Origin: Robiginitomaculum sp. | Lineage (GTDB): Bacteria > Pseudomonadota > Alphaproteobacteria > Caulobacterales > Maricaulaceae | Assembly (NCBI GenBank): GCA_015485335.1 | Contig: WFTT01000057.1 | Span: forward strand, 1 to 60,707 | DNA: 60,707 nt | Direction: 5' to 3' | Shown here: positions 8,729 through 19,302 of the stretch, piece by piece | Position numbering within the stretch: the first letter of the stretch is position 1 | Layout of the letters: every line of letters starts with the position of its first letter | Notes under the pieces: model-generated | Databases searched by the model: none | What the model saw: the letters and a program-made list of their open reading frames with translations, nothing else | What the model was told of the DNA's origin: nothing | Translations under genes and position numbers: made by a program

Positions 8729-9762
8729 GCGAGGAACGCATTATTGCCGGCACGACACAGGGCGATGATGGTCGCGACAAGGCCTTGCGCCCGCAAAGCT
8801 TTGACAGCTTTGTCGGCCAAAGTGCCCTGATTGATAATCTGAAAGTATTTGTCAGCGCTGCCCGGGGACGAAATGAAGCGCTGGACCATGTTTTGCTGTC
8901 CGGTCCGCCAGGCCTTGGCAAAACCACCCTGGCACAGATTGTCTCGCGCGAACTGGGAGTGAACTTTCGCGCCACCTCCGGCCCCGTAATTGCCAAAGCC
9001 GGAGACCTGGCGGCGATCCTGACCAATCTGGAACCGCGCGATGTGCTGTTCATCGATGAAATACACCGCCTCGCCCCTCATGTGGAGGAAATTCTCTATC
9101 CTGCCATGGAGGATTTCGAACTGGACCTGATCATTGGCGAAGGCCCCTCGGCCCGGACCATCAAAATAGATCTGGCGCCCTTTACCCTGATCGGGGCGAC
9201 GACCCGGGCAGGCCTGCTGGCCACCCCCTTGCGAGACCGTTTCGGGGTACCGGCGCGGCTGAACTTTTATGAAGTTGCAGACCTGACCCGCATTGTCGCC
9301 CGCGCGGCCCGAAAGTTGGAGGCCGACCTCAGCGAAGACGGCGCCCACGAGATCGCCAAACGCGCCCGGGGCACCCCGCGGGTGGCGGGCCGTTTACTGC
9401 GCCGGGTACGCGATTTTGCCGAGGCACAAAATGCCAGACCGATCAGTGCCGAATTTGCCGATCTGGCGTTAAAGCGTCTGGAGGTGGACACCCTGGGTCT
9501 GGATGCTCAGGACCGACGCTATTTATACACTTTAACCGAAAAGTTTGCCGGCCTGCCGGTGGGTCTGGATACCCTGGCGGCCTCACTGTCGGAGGCCCGC
9601 GATGCCCTGGAAGAAGTAATCGAGCCGTTTTTGATCCAGCAGGGCTTTATCCAGCGCACCCCGCGCGGGCGCATGGCCACACCGCGCGCCTATGAGCATT
9701 TGGGCATTTTGGAACCCCCCGGCCTTGGCAATCCTGATGATCTGTTTGGGGACGATACATGA
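8725..9762 (+). CDS. ruvB: Holliday junction branch migration helicase RuvB
   Basis: AAA+ ATPase ring that pumps DNA through RuvA-bound junctions. Visible motifs are Walker [10 protein letters not shown] (60-68), Walker B LFIDEIH (D111, E112), sensor 1 GATTRAG (about 157-163) and the Arg finger in LRDRFG (about 170). The C-terminal winged helix (about 260-335) includes [10 protein letters not shown]. Length (345 aa) is typical. The start overlaps ruvA and the stop overlaps ybgC, both as ATGA, which places ybgC in the same operon. Confidence 0.97.
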   Translation: MSEERIIAGTTQGDDGRDKALRPQSFDSFVGQSALIDNLKVFVSAARGRNEALDHVLLSGPPGLGKTTLAQIVSRELGVNFRATSGPVIAKAGDLAAILTNLEPRDVLFIDEIHRLAPHVEEILYPAMEDFELDLIIGEGPSARTIKIDLAPFTLIGATTRAGLLATPLRDRFGVPARLNFYEVADLTRIVARAARKLEADLSEDGAHEIAKRARGTPRVAGRLLRRVRDFAEAQNARPISAEFADLALKRLEVDTLGLDAQDRRYLYTLTEKFAGLPVGLDTLAASLSEARDALEEVIEPFLIQQGFIQRTPRGRMATPRAYEHLGILEPPGLGNPDDLFGDDT

Positions 9763-10202
9763 ACGCACCCCCTTGCGGCAGCTTTGCCAATGGCGTGCAT
9801 CAATTGCCGGTGCGGATTTATTATGAAGATACCGATTTTTCCGGTGTGGTGTATCATGCATCCTATTTGCGATTTATGGAACGCGGCCGCACGGAATATC
9901 TGCGCCTTTCCGGGGTGGATCATCAGGCGCTGTTGCAGGGCGATATACCGCTGGCCTTTGCCGTGCGACGTATGCAGATCGATTTTGCCCGCCCGGCCCG
10001 TATTGATGATTTATTGAATGTACAAACCCGGTTTATCGCGGCCCGCGGGGCGCGGATCGAAGCCCGCCAAAGCGTTCTTCGCGGTGAGGAGATGCTGGTC
10101 AGTGCCGAGGTACAGATCGCCTGTATTGACCTTGAAGGGCGGCCCCGGCGTTTACCAAAGTCCCTGGTTTTGCTGCTGGCGCCCTTTCTTGTTGGCCAAT
10201 GA
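9759..10202 (+). CDS. ybgC: Tol-Pal associated acyl-CoA thioesterase YbgC
   Basis: Hot-dog-fold thioesterase of the 4-hydroxybenzoyl-CoA thioesterase/YbgC family. In well-studied bacteria it hydrolyses acyl-CoA or acyl-ACP, is tied to phospholipid synthesis, and is encoded with tol-pal. The signature is intact: [17 protein letters not shown] with catalytic D26 and H33. Length (147 aa) is normal. It overlaps ruvB by 4 bp and lies 86 bp ahead of tolQ, bridging the ruv and tol clusters. Confidence 0.93.
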   Translation: MNAPPCGSFANGVHQLPVRIYYEDTDFSGVVYHASYLRFMERGRTEYLRLSGVDHQALLQGDIPLAFAVRRMQIDFARPARIDDLLNVQTRFIAARGARIEARQSVLRGEEMLVSAEVQIACIDLEGRPRRLPKSLVLLLAPFLVGQ

Positions 10203-10288
10203 TCGTAATATGGTCACAATCTCAATCCACTTTTAAGGTACGGGCCCTAGGGTATGGACCCGAATTGTAAAGCTCCAAGAGGATCCGC

Positions 10289-10999
10289 ATGGACATTTCA
10301 CTCGCCCTTGCCGCACAGCCAATCACCGATTTTTCGTTTCTGTCTCTGTTTTTACGGGCTGACTTTGTGGTCAAGACCGTTATGGCCATTCTGGTTTTTG
10401 CCTCAGTATGGTCCTGGACGGTCATTGTCGATCGCCAGTTTGCCTTTATGGGGCTACAGCGCAAAGCCAAGCGTTTTGAACGCGCCTTCTGGTCCGGCCG
10501 GTCGCTGGATGAAATGTATAAAAACATAGATGAACACAGCCGCGACCCCATGGAACGGGTATTTATTTCGGCCATGCGCGAATGGACCAATGGCCGCGGC
10601 AATATCGGCTCGGACCTGCAAATTGTCTCGCTAAAAGAGCGCATTGACCGGGTCATGGCGCTAACCGTTTCGCGCGAGCTGAGCCGCGCTGAACGCGGCC
10701 TTGGCATTTTGGCCAGCATTGCCTCTGCCTCGCCTTTTATCGGCCTGTTTGGCACGGTTTGGGGGATTATGAATTCATTTCGGGCCATTGCAGCCTCGCA
10801 TGATACCAATTTGGCGGTGGTCGCCCCGGGGATCGCCGAAGCACTTTTTGCCACGGCCCTTGGCCTGTTGGCAGCGGTACCGGCGGTGATTTTCTATAAC
10901 AAATTTTCCGCCGATACCGCCAATTACGCCACCCGTCTTGAAGGTTTTGCAGACGAGCTGTCGGCGATCTTCTCGCGCCGGATTGCAGGGGGAAAATAA
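10289..10999 (+). CDS. tolQ: Tol-Pal system proton channel subunit TolQ
   Basis: Inner-membrane subunit of the TolQR motor, a MotA/ExbB homologue that uses the proton gradient to energise TolA during outer-membrane constriction. Three transmembrane helices are visible (about 25-48, 145-167 and 185-207), with the conserved cytoplasmic loop between TM1 and TM2 and the ASIASASPFIGLFGTVWGIM signature. Length 236 aa. An AAGAGGAT ribosome-binding site precedes the ATG. The tolR ATG starts on the last base of the tolQ stop, so the genes are coupled. Confidence 0.96.
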   Translation: MDISLALAAQPITDFSFLSLFLRADFVVKTVMAILVFASVWSWTVIVDRQFAFMGLQRKAKRFERAFWSGRSLDEMYKNIDEHSRDPMERVFISAMREWTNGRGNIGSDLQIVSLKERIDRVMALTVSRELSRAERGLGILASIASASPFIGLFGTVWGIMNSFRAIAASHDTNLAVVAPGIAEALFATALGLLAAVPAVIFYNKFSADTANYATRLEGFADELSAIFSRRIAGGK

Positions 11000-11439
11000 T
11001 GGCGGTTAATCTGACAGCGCTAAGTGGAGCCGGACGGCGGCGCGGCCAACGCTATCGCCCCCGGGCCGAAATCAATGTCACCCCCATGGTGGATGTGATG
11101 CTTGTATTGTTGATCGTCTTTATGATCACCGCACCCTTGCTGACCGTTGGGGTGCCGGTAGAACTGCCCAAGACGGATGCACACTCCCTGAGCGCCGAAT
11201 CCGAGCCTTTGACCATCACCGTGCGCAAAGATGGCAGCGTCTATTTACAGGAAACCGAGGTGGAACTGGATGCATTGGTGCCACAACTGACGGCAATAGC
11301 CGGCAATGGCTATGAAGAGCGGATTTTCCTGCGTGCCGATACCAGCACCGATTATGGCGAAGTGATGCGGGTGATGGCGCGCATCCATGCCGCCGGTTTT
11401 ACCAATATCGGCCTGGTTACAGACCCTCTGTCGCAATAA
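10999..11439 (+). CDS. tolR: Tol-Pal system subunit TolR
   Basis: Single-pass inner-membrane protein of the ExbD/TolR family that forms the proton path with TolQ. A cytoplasmic N-terminus rich in Arg is followed by one helix (about 27-50) carrying the essential protonatable Asp (D32, in NVTPMVDVMLVLLIVF). The periplasmic domain (about 60-146) includes the usual L.....D....Y..V segment (ADTSTDYGEVMRVM). Length 146 aa. It overlaps the tolQ stop by one base and ends 3 bp before tolA. Confidence 0.96.
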   Translation: MAVNLTALSGAGRRRGQRYRPRAEINVTPMVDVMLVLLIVFMITAPLLTVGVPVELPKTDAHSLSAESEPLTITVRKDGSVYLQETEVELDALVPQLTAIAGNGYEERIFLRADTSTDYGEVMRVMARIHAAGFTNIGLVTDPLSQ

Positions 11440-11442
11440 AAT

Positions 11443-12258
11443 ATGCGCGTTGGCCTTCCCATATCCCTTGTCTTGCACAGCGGCCTGATTGCGGCCGGCC
11501 TGATGGTGTTCCCGACCCCCAAACTGGCGGTTATTGACACCCCGGAAATTGTGCCGGTGGACCTGGTTACACTGGCCGAGGAAACCAATATCAAGGCCAA
11601 TGAGCCGGCCCCCAAGCCCGAGCCAAAAGAAGAGCCAACCCCGCTGGTTAGTGAACCGGAAGTATTGCCAGAACCCGAGCCCGAGCCGGAACCTGAACCC
11701 ATCGCCGCGCCCCCGCCCAAGCTGGAACCCGCCCCGGCCAAGCTGGAAGTAGCCCCAAAACCCAAGCCCAAGCCCAAACCAAAGAAAAAACGGCCCCGGC
11801 CCAAGAAAAAGCCCAAGCCCAAGGCCCCCAGTTTTGATCTGGCGCGCCTTGAAAACAAACTGGCCAAACAGGCGGCCAGTGAAAATGCCCCTGATGATCC
11901 CTTTGAACGCGCCCGCAAGGCGCGCGGGACCGGGGATGCCATGACCGCTAATGAAATTGATCTGTTGCGCGCACAAATGTATCGCTGTTGGCGCGCGCCG
12001 CTGGATGCCCCCTATCCGGAAAAGCTGAAAGTCACCATTCGGGCCAGGTTGAACCCGGACGGCACATTGAACAGCAACCCCGAAGTGCTGAATATGGGAC
12101 AGATCAGGCGCTCGGGCGATCCGTTCTGGCAGGCGGCCGCCGATAATGCGCGCCGGGCGGTACTCAAATGCCAGCCCTATACGCTGCCCCCGGATAAATA
12201 TGCCTTGTGGCGCGAAACCATTATAAATTTCACGCCGGATGATGTATTAGGAAATTAG
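11443..12258 (+). CDS. tolA: Tol-Pal system protein TolA
   Basis: Periplasm-spanning protein that links the TolQR motor to TolB-Pal at the outer membrane. Visible parts: an N-terminal membrane anchor (about 5-24, [16 protein letters not shown]), a long low-complexity stalk (about 45-135) dominated by Pro, Glu and Lys ([10 protein letters not shown], then [20 protein letters not shown]), and a compact C-terminal domain (about 165-271) with [11 protein letters not shown] and the TolA/TonB-like fold. The stalk composition differs from the Ala/Lys-rich helix of enteric TolA, as is common in alphaproteobacteria. Confidence 0.92.
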   Translation: MRVGLPISLVLHSGLIAAGLMVFPTPKLAVIDTPEIVPVDLVTLAEETNIKANEPAPKPEPKEEPTPLVSEPEVLPEPEPEPEPEPIAAPPPKLEPAPAKLEVAPKPKPKPKPKKKRPRPKKKPKPKAPSFDLARLENKLAKQAASENAPDDPFERARKARGTGDAMTANEIDLLRAQMYRCWRAPLDAPYPEKLKVTIRARLNPDGTLNSNPEVLNMGQIRRSGDPFWQAAADNARRAVLKCQPYTLPPDKYALWRETIINFTPDDVLGN

Positions 12259-12266
12259 GGTCTGAT

Positions 12267-13586
12267 TTGATGATTATGAATGGAAAACCCATGCGCCTTT
12301 TGCTGACGTTTATTTTTATGACCTTTGCCATGCCGGCCTGGGCAACCCTGGAAATTGATATTTCCAAGGGCCATCTGGACCCCATGCCGATCGCCATTCC
12401 CGATTTTGTCGGGGCCAGTGATCCGGAACGGGAAATCGGCGCGCAAATCGCCGGCCTGATCCGCGCCAATCTGGAACGCTCCGGCCTGTTCCGCCCACTG
12501 GACCCGGCCTCCTTTATCGAACATCAAAGCAATATCAACGTCCAGCCGCGCTTTGCCGATTGGCGGATTATCAAGACCGATGCGCTGCTTTCGGGCCGCC
12601 TGGTGATGGAAAGCGACAACCGGATGCGGATCGAGTTTCGCCTGTGGGACGTATTGGCTGAAACCCAGCTGGTGGGTCTGCAATTGGCCACCACCCCGGA
12701 AAACTGGCGCCGCATTGGCAATAAAATTTCGGACGTGATTTATCAGAAACTGACCGGCGAAACCGGATATTTTGATACCCGCATTGTCTTTATCGCCGAA
12801 ACCGGCCCCAAGACCGACCGGGTAAAACGACTGGCCATTATGGATCAGGACGGGGCCAACCCCACCTTTCTGACCTCGGGCAAATATACGGTGCTGACCC
12901 CACGGTTTTCCCCCACGGCCCAGCAGATTACCTATATGTCCTATGCATCACGCACCCCGTCAGTGTTTTTGTTCAATATTGAAACCGGCCGTCAGGAAGT
13001 GCTGGGGGATTTTCCCGGCATGACCTTTGCGCCGCGCTTTTCCCCAGATGGCACCAAGGTAATCATGAGCCTGGTACAGGGTGGTAATTCAGATATCTGG
13101 GTGATGGATTTGCGTACCCGCCAGCGCACCCGGCTGACCTCGTCGCCTGCCATTGATACCTCGCCGTCCTTTTCCCCCGATGGCTCACGCATTGTGTTCA
13201 ATTCGGATCGTGGCGGCACGCCACAGCTTTATGTGATGAATGCAGACGGATCCGGCATCCACCGGATCAGTTTTGGCAAAGGCACCTACAGCGCCCCGGT
13301 CTGGTCACCGCGCGGCGATCTGATTGCCTTTACCAAAAGCCTGAACCGCAAGTTTCATATCGGCGTCATGCGCCCCGAAGGGGATGTGGAACGCATCCTG
13401 ACCACCGCTTATCTGGATGAAGGCCCCACCTGGTCTCCCAATGGCCGGGTTTTGATGTTTACCCGCGAACCACGGCCCGGTTCCGGCCCCCATATCTGGA
13501 GCATTGATCTGACCGGCGCCAATCTGCGACAGGTGCCCACACCGGGCGATGCGTCCGATCCGGCATGGTCGCCCTTGATACAATAG
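12267..13586 (+). CDS. tolB: Tol-Pal system protein TolB
   Basis: Periplasmic six-bladed beta-propeller that binds Pal and relays the TolA signal. The signal peptide ends at AMPAWA (about residue 26). The N-terminal alpha/beta domain (about 27-160) includes the interval with [29 protein letters not shown], and the propeller (about 165-439) shows repeated [16 protein letters not shown] and [10 protein letters not shown] blades. Length 439 aa is normal. Several in-frame ATGs cluster at the start (12267, 12273, 12291); any gives a workable signal peptide. Confidence 0.96.
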   Translation: MMIMNGKPMRLLLTFIFMTFAMPAWATLEIDISKGHLDPMPIAIPDFVGASDPEREIGAQIAGLIRANLERSGLFRPLDPASFIEHQSNINVQPRFADWRIIKTDALLSGRLVMESDNRMRIEFRLWDVLAETQLVGLQLATTPENWRRIGNKISDVIYQKLTGETGYFDTRIVFIAETGPKTDRVKRLAIMDQDGANPTFLTSGKYTVLTPRFSPTAQQITYMSYASRTPSVFLFNIETGRQEVLGDFPGMTFAPRFSPDGTKVIMSLVQGGNSDIWVMDLRTRQRTRLTSSPAIDTSPSFSPDGSRIVFNSDRGGTPQLYVMNADGSGIHRISFGKGTYSAPVWSPRGDLIAFTKSLNRKFHIGVMRPEGDVERILTTAYLDEGPTWSPNGRVLMFTREPRPGSGPHIWSIDLTGANLRQVPTPGDASDPAWSPLIQ

Positions 13587-13671
13587 CTATACGTGATAAA
13601 GTGCCTCTGATCTGTGTGGGGCATAGCCGGACACGATTTGACACTCATAGTATTATACGAGGACAAAGAAC

Positions 13672-14199
13672 ATGAAATCGGCTTTTATAGCGTTTGGCGC
13701 GCTACTCTTCATTTCTGCCTGCGCATCCACACCAGCACCCGAGCCCGCACCGGCTCCAGCACCGGCGCCTGCACCCGCACCAACTCCACCACCGGTAACC
13801 GGTGAGGTAACACCTTTGCCACCAGTTCCCGGCTCGGTTGACGAGTTTCAGAAAATGGCTGGTGATCGGGTTTATTTTGAATTCAACTCGGCACAACTCA
13901 GCCATGAAGCCCGGGCCGTATTATCCCGCCAGGCCTCCTGGTTGAACCGCTATCCCAACACCCGCATTCTGATTGACGGGAATGCCGATGAACGCGGCAC
14001 CCGTGAATACAATCTGGCTCTGGGTGCACGTCGGGCCAGCGCCGCACGGGATTATCTAGTTAATCTTGGGGTTTCGCCATCACGCATTTCCACCATATCC
14101 TATGGCAAGGAACGCCCGATTGATGGTCGCTCGAACGAGGAAGCCTGGGCGAAGAACCGGAATGCCCATACCGGCATTGTTTCCGGCGCGACCAGCTAG
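13672..14199 (+). CDS. pal: Peptidoglycan-associated lipoprotein Pal
   Basis: Outer-membrane lipoprotein that binds peptidoglycan and TolB. The lipobox is FISAC with acylated Cys17. It is followed by a run of Ala-Pro repeats (about 20-45) acting as a tether, and an OmpA-like domain (about 70-175) with the peptidoglycan-binding segment GNADERGTREYNLALGARRA. Length 175 aa. The 85-bp gap after tolB contains an ACGAGGAC ribosome-binding site, so separate expression from a nearby promoter is possible. Confidence 0.97.
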   Translation: MKSAFIAFGALLFISACASTPAPEPAPAPAPAPAPAPTPPPVTGEVTPLPPVPGSVDEFQKMAGDRVYFEFNSAQLSHEARAVLSRQASWLNRYPNTRILIDGNADERGTREYNLALGARRASAARDYLVNLGVSPSRISTISYGKERPIDGRSNEEAWAKNRNAHTGIVSGATS

Positions 14200-14263
14200 G
14201 CTTTCCTGCACCGGCGTGGCATTTTGCCATGATTTTGCCGTTTTGAACTGAAAGGCTGCGTTT

Positions 14264-15070
14264 ATGAAACGCTTTGCCCTTACCCTTGTGTTGTCCTCAT
14301 TGCTGGCGGGACTGGTTGTTCCCGCCAGCGCATCTGAATCCAAAAAAGAAATTGCTGCGCGTCTGGATGCCCTGCAGGTGCGTGTGGATGCGGTGGAAAG
14401 GCGCATGCCCGCAGCAGTCAACATGCAACAGCGCCTGGACGATCTGGAGGCCCAATTGCGCACCCTGACCGGTGCCAATGAACGGCTGGAGTTTGAAAAC
14501 AAAAAACGCCAGGATGAATTGACGGGCCTGCAACGGGCCGTCGATATTCTGGCAACCCAGGTGCAAACCGCCCGCGATTCCGCCCATAATGCCAATGCGG
14601 CTCTTGGCCGTTTCATTACCGGCGAAGACACCCCGCCGGCCGAAGAAAAAACCATAGACAACGGCACACAGGATGAAGAATCCCTGGTTGCGCAACAACG
14701 CTATGCCGAGGCAAAGGCCTATCTGGAACAGGGGTATTTTGATCAGGCACAAGCCGCCTTTGAGGCTTTTGTCGCCGAACATGGTGATGCACCGCTTTCC
14801 GGCCCGGCGTTGTTCTGGCTGGGCGAAATTGCCGCCGTTCAAGGCGATTATCGTGGTGCCACGAATGCCTATATCGAAACCCTGAAACGTTTTCCCAAAG
14901 GCTCCAAAGCGCCCGAGGCCATGGTTAAACTGGGCGCGGCCCTCTATGCGCTTGGTGAAAAAGGCGAGGCCTGTCGGGCCTTAAAGGCTTTTCCAACGCA
15001 ATATCCCAAGGCTTCGGCCGGGGTGCGCGCCCGGGCCCAGATTGAAAGTCGCCGTGCCGGGTGCAAATAG
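14264..15070 (+). CDS. cpoB: Cell division coordinator CpoB (YbgF)
   Basis: Periplasmic protein that, in E. coli, coordinates peptidoglycan synthesis with Tol-driven outer-membrane constriction. There is a signal peptide (to about residue 23, VPASA), a coiled-coil segment (about 28-105, rich in heptad Leu and Glu/Arg) that trimerises the protein in homologues, and three TPR units (about 145-268) including YAEAKAYLEQGYFDQAQAAFEAF. Length 268 aa. It is the last tol-cluster gene and ends 32 bp before the chosen tilS start. Confidence 0.93.
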   Translation: MKRFALTLVLSSLLAGLVVPASASESKKEIAARLDALQVRVDAVERRMPAAVNMQQRLDDLEAQLRTLTGANERLEFENKKRQDELTGLQRAVDILATQVQTARDSAHNANAALGRFITGEDTPPAEEKTIDNGTQDEESLVAQQRYAEAKAYLEQGYFDQAQAAFEAFVAEHGDAPLSGPALFWLGEIAAVQGDYRGATNAYIETLKRFPKGSKAPEAMVKLGAALYALGEKGEACRALKAFPTQYPKASAGVRARAQIESRRAGCK

Positions 15071-15102
15071 AGCTGGCCCACCGGCCATTGGGGCACACGC
15101 CC

Positions 15103-16419
15103 ATGAACACACCCACGATGTCTTTGGTCCAACGCTTTGCTCGGGCCATGCAGGCTGTACCTGTATCTGTGAACGAGCCTATGGTCATTGCCTTTTCAGG
15201 GGGCGGGGATTCACTGGCCCTGTTGGCGCTGGCCTGTGATTCATATACGAACCACAAGCTTCATGCGCTGATTGTTGATCACGGCTTGCGCCGCGAATCC
15301 GAAGAAGAAGCACGCCGCGCTGCCGCCATGGCCACAGCCCTGGGGGCTACGGCCCATATCCTGACCAGCCACACACCACGGGCCGGACACCAACACGCCC
15401 GCACCGCCCGATATACATTGCTGGCCAAGGCCTGCCGTGACCTGGGCGCGAAAACCCTGTTCCTGGCCCACACCCTGGATGATCAGGAAGAAACCTTTGC
15501 CATCCGCCTGGCCCGCGGCTCCACCGCCCGCGGGCTGGCCGCCATGAGCGCCCGTGCCCCCCTGCCCGCCTGGCCAGAGGGTCACGACCTGTGGCTGGCC
15601 CGTCCTTTACTGGCCATGCGCAGAAAGGAATTGCGCCATTGGCTAAGGGCGCGTGGTCTTGACTGGATCGAGGACCCTTCGAACCAGAACCGCCGCTACA
15701 ACCGGGTGCGGGTGCGCCAGCATCTGGCAGCTTTGCAGGAGGCGGGATTGCAAAGCGGGCGTATTGCGCACTCTGTCCACTTACTGAGACAGTTGGAAAA
15801 TGAGCGCCGCCAGCAGGCAAACGCCCTGCTGGATCAGGCCCTGCAATTAGACCCGGCCGGCTATGCCCGTTTGCGGTGCGCCCCTGTTTTACAGGCACCG
15901 ACAATCACCCGGGAAAAGGCTCTGGGGGCGGTGCTGGCCAGTGTGGCCGGGCGCGGCAGGGCGCCGGTTCCCCATGGGCTGGTGCGCCGGGCCTGCACCA
16001 AATTACAGGCGGCACCGGGACGGGGTTTTAGTGCCGCCGGGTGCCGGTTGAGCCTGCAGGGACCAGATATCCTGATCAGCCGGGATCCAGGGGCCGTGCT
16101 GGGCAGGGCACCAGACCATAAGGGCCTTTGCATCCCCATCAAGGCTGGTGAACCTGTGTATTTCGATAACCGGTTTACTATCACCGCCACCATGGATGGC
16201 TGGGTCGAAGCCCTGGGTAAACGGGGAAAATTACTACCGCTTGCGGAATACAAGGCCTTAATGACCCTGCCGGCGCCGGTGCGCCCGGTTGTACCTGTAT
16301 GGCGAGATCATAGCGGTGCCTTGTCATCACCCGTACTGGGCGGTGCTGGTGAGGTGCAATTTCTGGCAAAAGTCATATTATCGCGAAAACTGGCCTCATT
16401 TTCGCATGGAACTGAGTGA
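15103..16419 (+). CDS. tilS: tRNA(Ile)-lysidine synthase TilS
   Basis: N-type ATP pyrophosphatase that converts the wobble cytidine of the AUA-reading tRNA-Ile to lysidine, an essential decoding step. The PP-loop SGGGDS lies at about 32-37 and the AHTLDDQEETFAIRLARGS motif follows. A catalytic domain of about 220 residues precedes the variable C-terminal domain. I start at MNTPTMSLV (15103) because the longer frame from 15061 overlaps the end of cpoB without a ribosome-binding site. Confidence 0.93.
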   Translation: MNTPTMSLVQRFARAMQAVPVSVNEPMVIAFSGGGDSLALLALACDSYTNHKLHALIVDHGLRRESEEEARRAAAMATALGATAHILTSHTPRAGHQHARTARYTLLAKACRDLGAKTLFLAHTLDDQEETFAIRLARGSTARGLAAMSARAPLPAWPEGHDLWLARPLLAMRRKELRHWLRARGLDWIEDPSNQNRRYNRVRVRQHLAALQEAGLQSGRIAHSVHLLRQLENERRQQANALLDQALQLDPAGYARLRCAPVLQAPTITREKALGAVLASVAGRGRAPVPHGLVRRACTKLQAAPGRGFSAAGCRLSLQGPDILISRDPGAVLGRAPDHKGLCIPIKAGEPVYFDNRFTITATMDGWVEALGKRGKLLPLAEYKALMTLPAPVRPVVPVWRDHSGALSSPVLGGAGEVQFLAKVILSRKLASFSHGTE

Positions 16420-16505
16420 AACCCTGGTTTCTGGCCATTAACGGCACAAACAATCATTGCCATAAGGTGATTTCATCCCCATCTTGTGAAACTAGAGAAG
16501 TTTTC

Positions 16506-16528
16506 TGGCGGCGACGTGTATGCCGCCA
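16506..16528 (+). promoter_or_regulatory. Hairpin in the ftsH leader
   Basis: Arms TGGCGGC (16506-16512) and GCCGCCA (16522-16528) close a 9-nt loop just before the GAGG (16537-16540) that serves the ATG at 16550. The loop contains an alternative upstream ATG (16520). A role in controlling ftsH translation is possible but unproven. Confidence 0.4.
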
Positions 16529-16549
16529 CCAAATTTGAGGAATTTATCC

Positions 16550-18463
16550 ATGCCGATGCGCAATCTGCTGCTTTGGGGCGTCATTATACTGGTGGTGATC
16601 GCACTGTTTAACATGGTGCAAAGCACCACCACCAAAAATGGTGCCGAAGTCATCAGCTATTCCACCATGATGGATCAGGCCAGTGCAGGGCGCATCTCCA
16701 AGGTTACCATTCGTGGCGAAAGCGTTTTTGGCAAGTTTAACGACGGTAAGTTCTTCTCCACCACCGCGCCTTATGACCCGCAAATGGTCACCGAATTGCG
16801 CAAAGCCGGGGTGAACATTACCGTCAAGCCACAGGATCGTGGCATTCTCTTTTCCATTTTGATGAACTTTTTGCCTATTCTCCTGTTGGTCAGCGTGTGG
16901 ATTTTCTTCATGCGGCAAATGCAGGGCGGCGGCAAAGGCGGGGCCATGGGCTTTGGTAAATCCAAGGCGCGCCTACTAACTGAACGCCAGGGCAAAATCA
17001 CTTTCAATGATGTTGCCGGGGTTGATGAAGCCAAGGAAGAGCTGGAAGAAATTGTTGAATTTTTGCGCGATCCTTCCAAGTTTCAACGCCTGGGCGGTAA
17101 AATCCCCAAAGGGGCCTTGCTGATCGGCCCGCCGGGCACCGGTAAAACCCTTTTGGCGCGCGCCATTGCCGGCGAAGCCGGGGTACCGTTTTTCACCATT
17201 TCCGGTTCTGACTTTGTGGAAATGTTTGTTGGCGTGGGGGCAAGCCGCGTTCGCGACATGTTTGAACAGGCCAAAAAGAATGCGCCGTGCATTATCTTTA
17301 TCGACGAAATTGACGCGGTTGGCCGCTCCCGCGGGGCCGGTCTTGGTGGCGGCAATGACGAGCGCGAACAGACCCTGAACCAATTGCTGGTGGAGATGGA
17401 CGGTTTTGAATCCAATGAGGGCATTATTTTGATTGCCGCCACCAACCGTCCTGATGTGCTGGACCCGGCGCTGTTGCGTCCGGGCCGTTTTGACCGTCAG
17501 GTCGTGGTGCCCAATCCAGACATTATCGGCCGGGAAAAAATCCTCAAAGTGCATATGCGCGATATTCCGCTGGCCCATGATGTGGACCCCAAAGTGATTG
17601 CGCGGGGCACCCCCGGTTTTTCCGGAGCGGATCTGGCCAATTTGTGTAATGAGGCGGCCTTGCTAGCGGCCCGGCGCGACAAGCGCATGGTCACCATGGG
17701 CGATTTTGAAGACGCCAAAGACAAGGTGATGATGGGGCCGGAACGCCGTTCCATGGTCATGAGCGAAAAAGAAAAACAGCTCACCGCCTATCACGAGGCC
17801 GGCCATGCAATCGTGGCCCTGAATGTACCAGCCACTGATCCAGTACACAAAGCCACCATTATTCCCCGGGGCCGCGCCCTGGGCATGGTGATGCAATTGC
17901 CCGAAGCCGACAAACTGTCCATGAGTCTTGAAGAAATGACCTCTCGTCTGGCGGTTCTGATGGGTGGACGCGTTGCCGAAGAAAGCAAATTTGGCCACAA
18001 CAAAGTGACCTCCGGTGCGGCTTCTGATATTCAGATGGCCACCAAATTGGCCCGTGCCATGGTCACCCAATATGGCCTGTCCGAAGAGATTGGCCCGATA
18101 TCCTATGCCGATGATCAGGGCGAGGTTTTCCTGGGCCAACAGATTATGCGCTCTTCCTCTCTGTCGCCGGAAACCAGCCGCAAGATTGAAAATGAAGTGA
18201 AACGCCTGGTCGAAGATGGTCTTAAAACCGCCAAAAGCATTCTTACCAAAAAGAAAAAAGAATGGACGATTATTGCCGAAGGCCTGCTGGAATATGAAAC
18301 GCTCTCGGGCGAGGACATTGCCAATCTGATCGCCGGCAAGCCGTTAAAGCGCCCTGAAAACGATGACGAGACCAAGCCCAAAGGGCCCACCGCGGCGGTG
18401 CCGATCACCAAGGCAAAAAGCAAACCCAAACCCTCCGGCAAACCTTCGCCGCAGGGCGCCTGA
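16550..18463 (+). CDS. ftsH: ATP-dependent zinc metalloprotease FtsH
   Basis: Membrane-anchored AAA+ protease that degrades unassembled membrane proteins and short-lived regulators such as RpoH. Two transmembrane helices (about 5-22 and 100-120) flank a periplasmic domain. The cytoplasmic part has Walker A GPPGTGKT (193-200), Walker B IIFIDEID (about 248-255), the second region of homology [20 protein letters not shown], and the zinc site HEAGH (415-419). I prefer the start at 16550 ([10 protein letters not shown]), which has a GAGG 9 bp upstream, over the ATG at 16520. The product is 637 aa and ends in a Lys/Pro-rich tail. Confidence 0.97.
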   Translation: MPMRNLLLWGVIILVVIALFNMVQSTTTKNGAEVISYSTMMDQASAGRISKVTIRGESVFGKFNDGKFFSTTAPYDPQMVTELRKAGVNITVKPQDRGILFSILMNFLPILLLVSVWIFFMRQMQGGGKGGAMGFGKSKARLLTERQGKITFNDVAGVDEAKEELEEIVEFLRDPSKFQRLGGKIPKGALLIGPPGTGKTLLARAIAGEAGVPFFTISGSDFVEMFVGVGASRVRDMFEQAKKNAPCIIFIDEIDAVGRSRGAGLGGGNDEREQTLNQLLVEMDGFESNEGIILIAATNRPDVLDPALLRPGRFDRQVVVPNPDIIGREKILKVHMRDIPLAHDVDPKVIARGTPGFSGADLANLCNEAALLAARRDKRMVTMGDFEDAKDKVMMGPERRSMVMSEKEKQLTAYHEAGHAIVALNVPATDPVHKATIIPRGRALGMVMQLPEADKLSMSLEEMTSRLAVLMGGRVAEESKFGHNKVTSGAASDIQMATKLARAMVTQYGLSEEIGPISYADDQGEVFLGQQIMRSSSLSPETSRKIENEVKRLVEDGLKTAKSILTKKKKEWTIIAEGLLEYETLSGEDIANLIAGKPLKRPENDDETKPKGPTAAVPITKAKSKPKPSGKPSPQGA

Positions 18464-18474
18464 CCTAAGCGGTT

Positions 18475-19302
18475 ATGGGGCGGGCAGAAGACAATCCACG
18501 TCCATTGGTGATGGGGATTGTCAATGTCACACCAGACAGCTTTTCCGATGGTGGTCATCATGCCACCCCGGATCAGGCCATTGCCCACGCCCGCGCCCTG
18601 ATCCATGACGGGGCGGATATTCTGGATATTGGCGGTGAAAGCACCCGCCCCGGGGCCAGCCCGGTTTCCCTTCAGGAAGAAATGGACCGGGTGATGCCTG
18701 TAATTAAGGGGCTTTGCCAGAACATTTCGATTCCCATCAGTATTGATACCCGTCGTCCCGAAATCGCCCGCGCGGCCATCAAGGCCGGCGCACAGATATG
18801 GAATGATGTCAGCGCGCTACGTGCCTCGCCCGCCTCGCTGCAAACCGCGGCCGATCTGAACGTGCCGGTGGTGCTGATGCATATGCGCGGCGAGCCAGGC
18901 ACCATGCAGGACCAACCCCATTACACGGATGTGGTGGCCGAAGTAATCGCGTTTTTACGCGAACGCGTGCAGGCCGCCATCACCGCCGGGGTGCAAAAAG
19001 AAAACATTATCATTGATCCCGGCATTGGCTTTGGCAAACGCCTGCAAGACAATCTGGCGCTGATGCAGGCCCTGGGGCGGATCATAGAGAAAACCGGGCA
19101 ACGCCTGCTGTTTGGGGCCTCGCGCAAGCGCTTTATTGAAATGCTGGATCCGGGGGCGTCGCCCGATAATCGTCTTGGCGGCTCCTTGGCCAGCGCCCTG
19201 TGGTCTGCCCAGGCCGGCACCCATATGATCCGGGTTCATGATGTCAAAGAAACGGTACAGGCCCTGCGCGTCTGGCAAGCCATAAAAGACGCCGCGCCAT
19301 GA
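18475..19302 (+). CDS. folP: Dihydropteroate synthase FolP
   Basis: Condenses 6-hydroxymethyl-dihydropterin diphosphate with p-aminobenzoate in folate synthesis; the family is the sulfonamide target. The TIM-barrel signatures are all present: MGIVNVTPDSFSDGG (about 13-27), DIGGESTRPGA, ISIDTRRPEIA, GIGFGKRLQDN and GASRKRF, ending with IRVHDVKET. Length 275 aa is normal. It follows ftsH by 11 bp and overlaps thiD by 4 bp (ATGA), so ftsH-folP-thiD look like one transcript. Confidence 0.96.
   Translation: MGRAEDNPRPLVMGIVNVTPDSFSDGGHHATPDQAIAHARALIHDGADILDIGGESTRPGASPVSLQEEMDRVMPVIKGLCQNISIPISIDTRRPEIARAAIKAGAQIWNDVSALRASPASLQTAADLNVPVVLMHMRGEPGTMQDQPHYTDVVAEVIAFLRERVQAAITAGVQKENIIIDPGIGFGKRLQDNLALMQALGRIIEKTGQRLLFGASRKRFIEMLDPGASPDNRLGGSLASALWSAQAGTHMIRVHDVKETVQALRVWQAIKDAAP

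Noticed and set aside
8335-9348. 337-codon open frame on the minus strand
   Set aside because: Antisense to ruvA and ruvB, which have complete catalytic motifs.
13587-13671. TTGACA near 13637 considered as the -35 of a pal promoter
   Set aside because: The only TATTAT-like hexamer is about 9 bp away, too close for a sigma-70 promoter.
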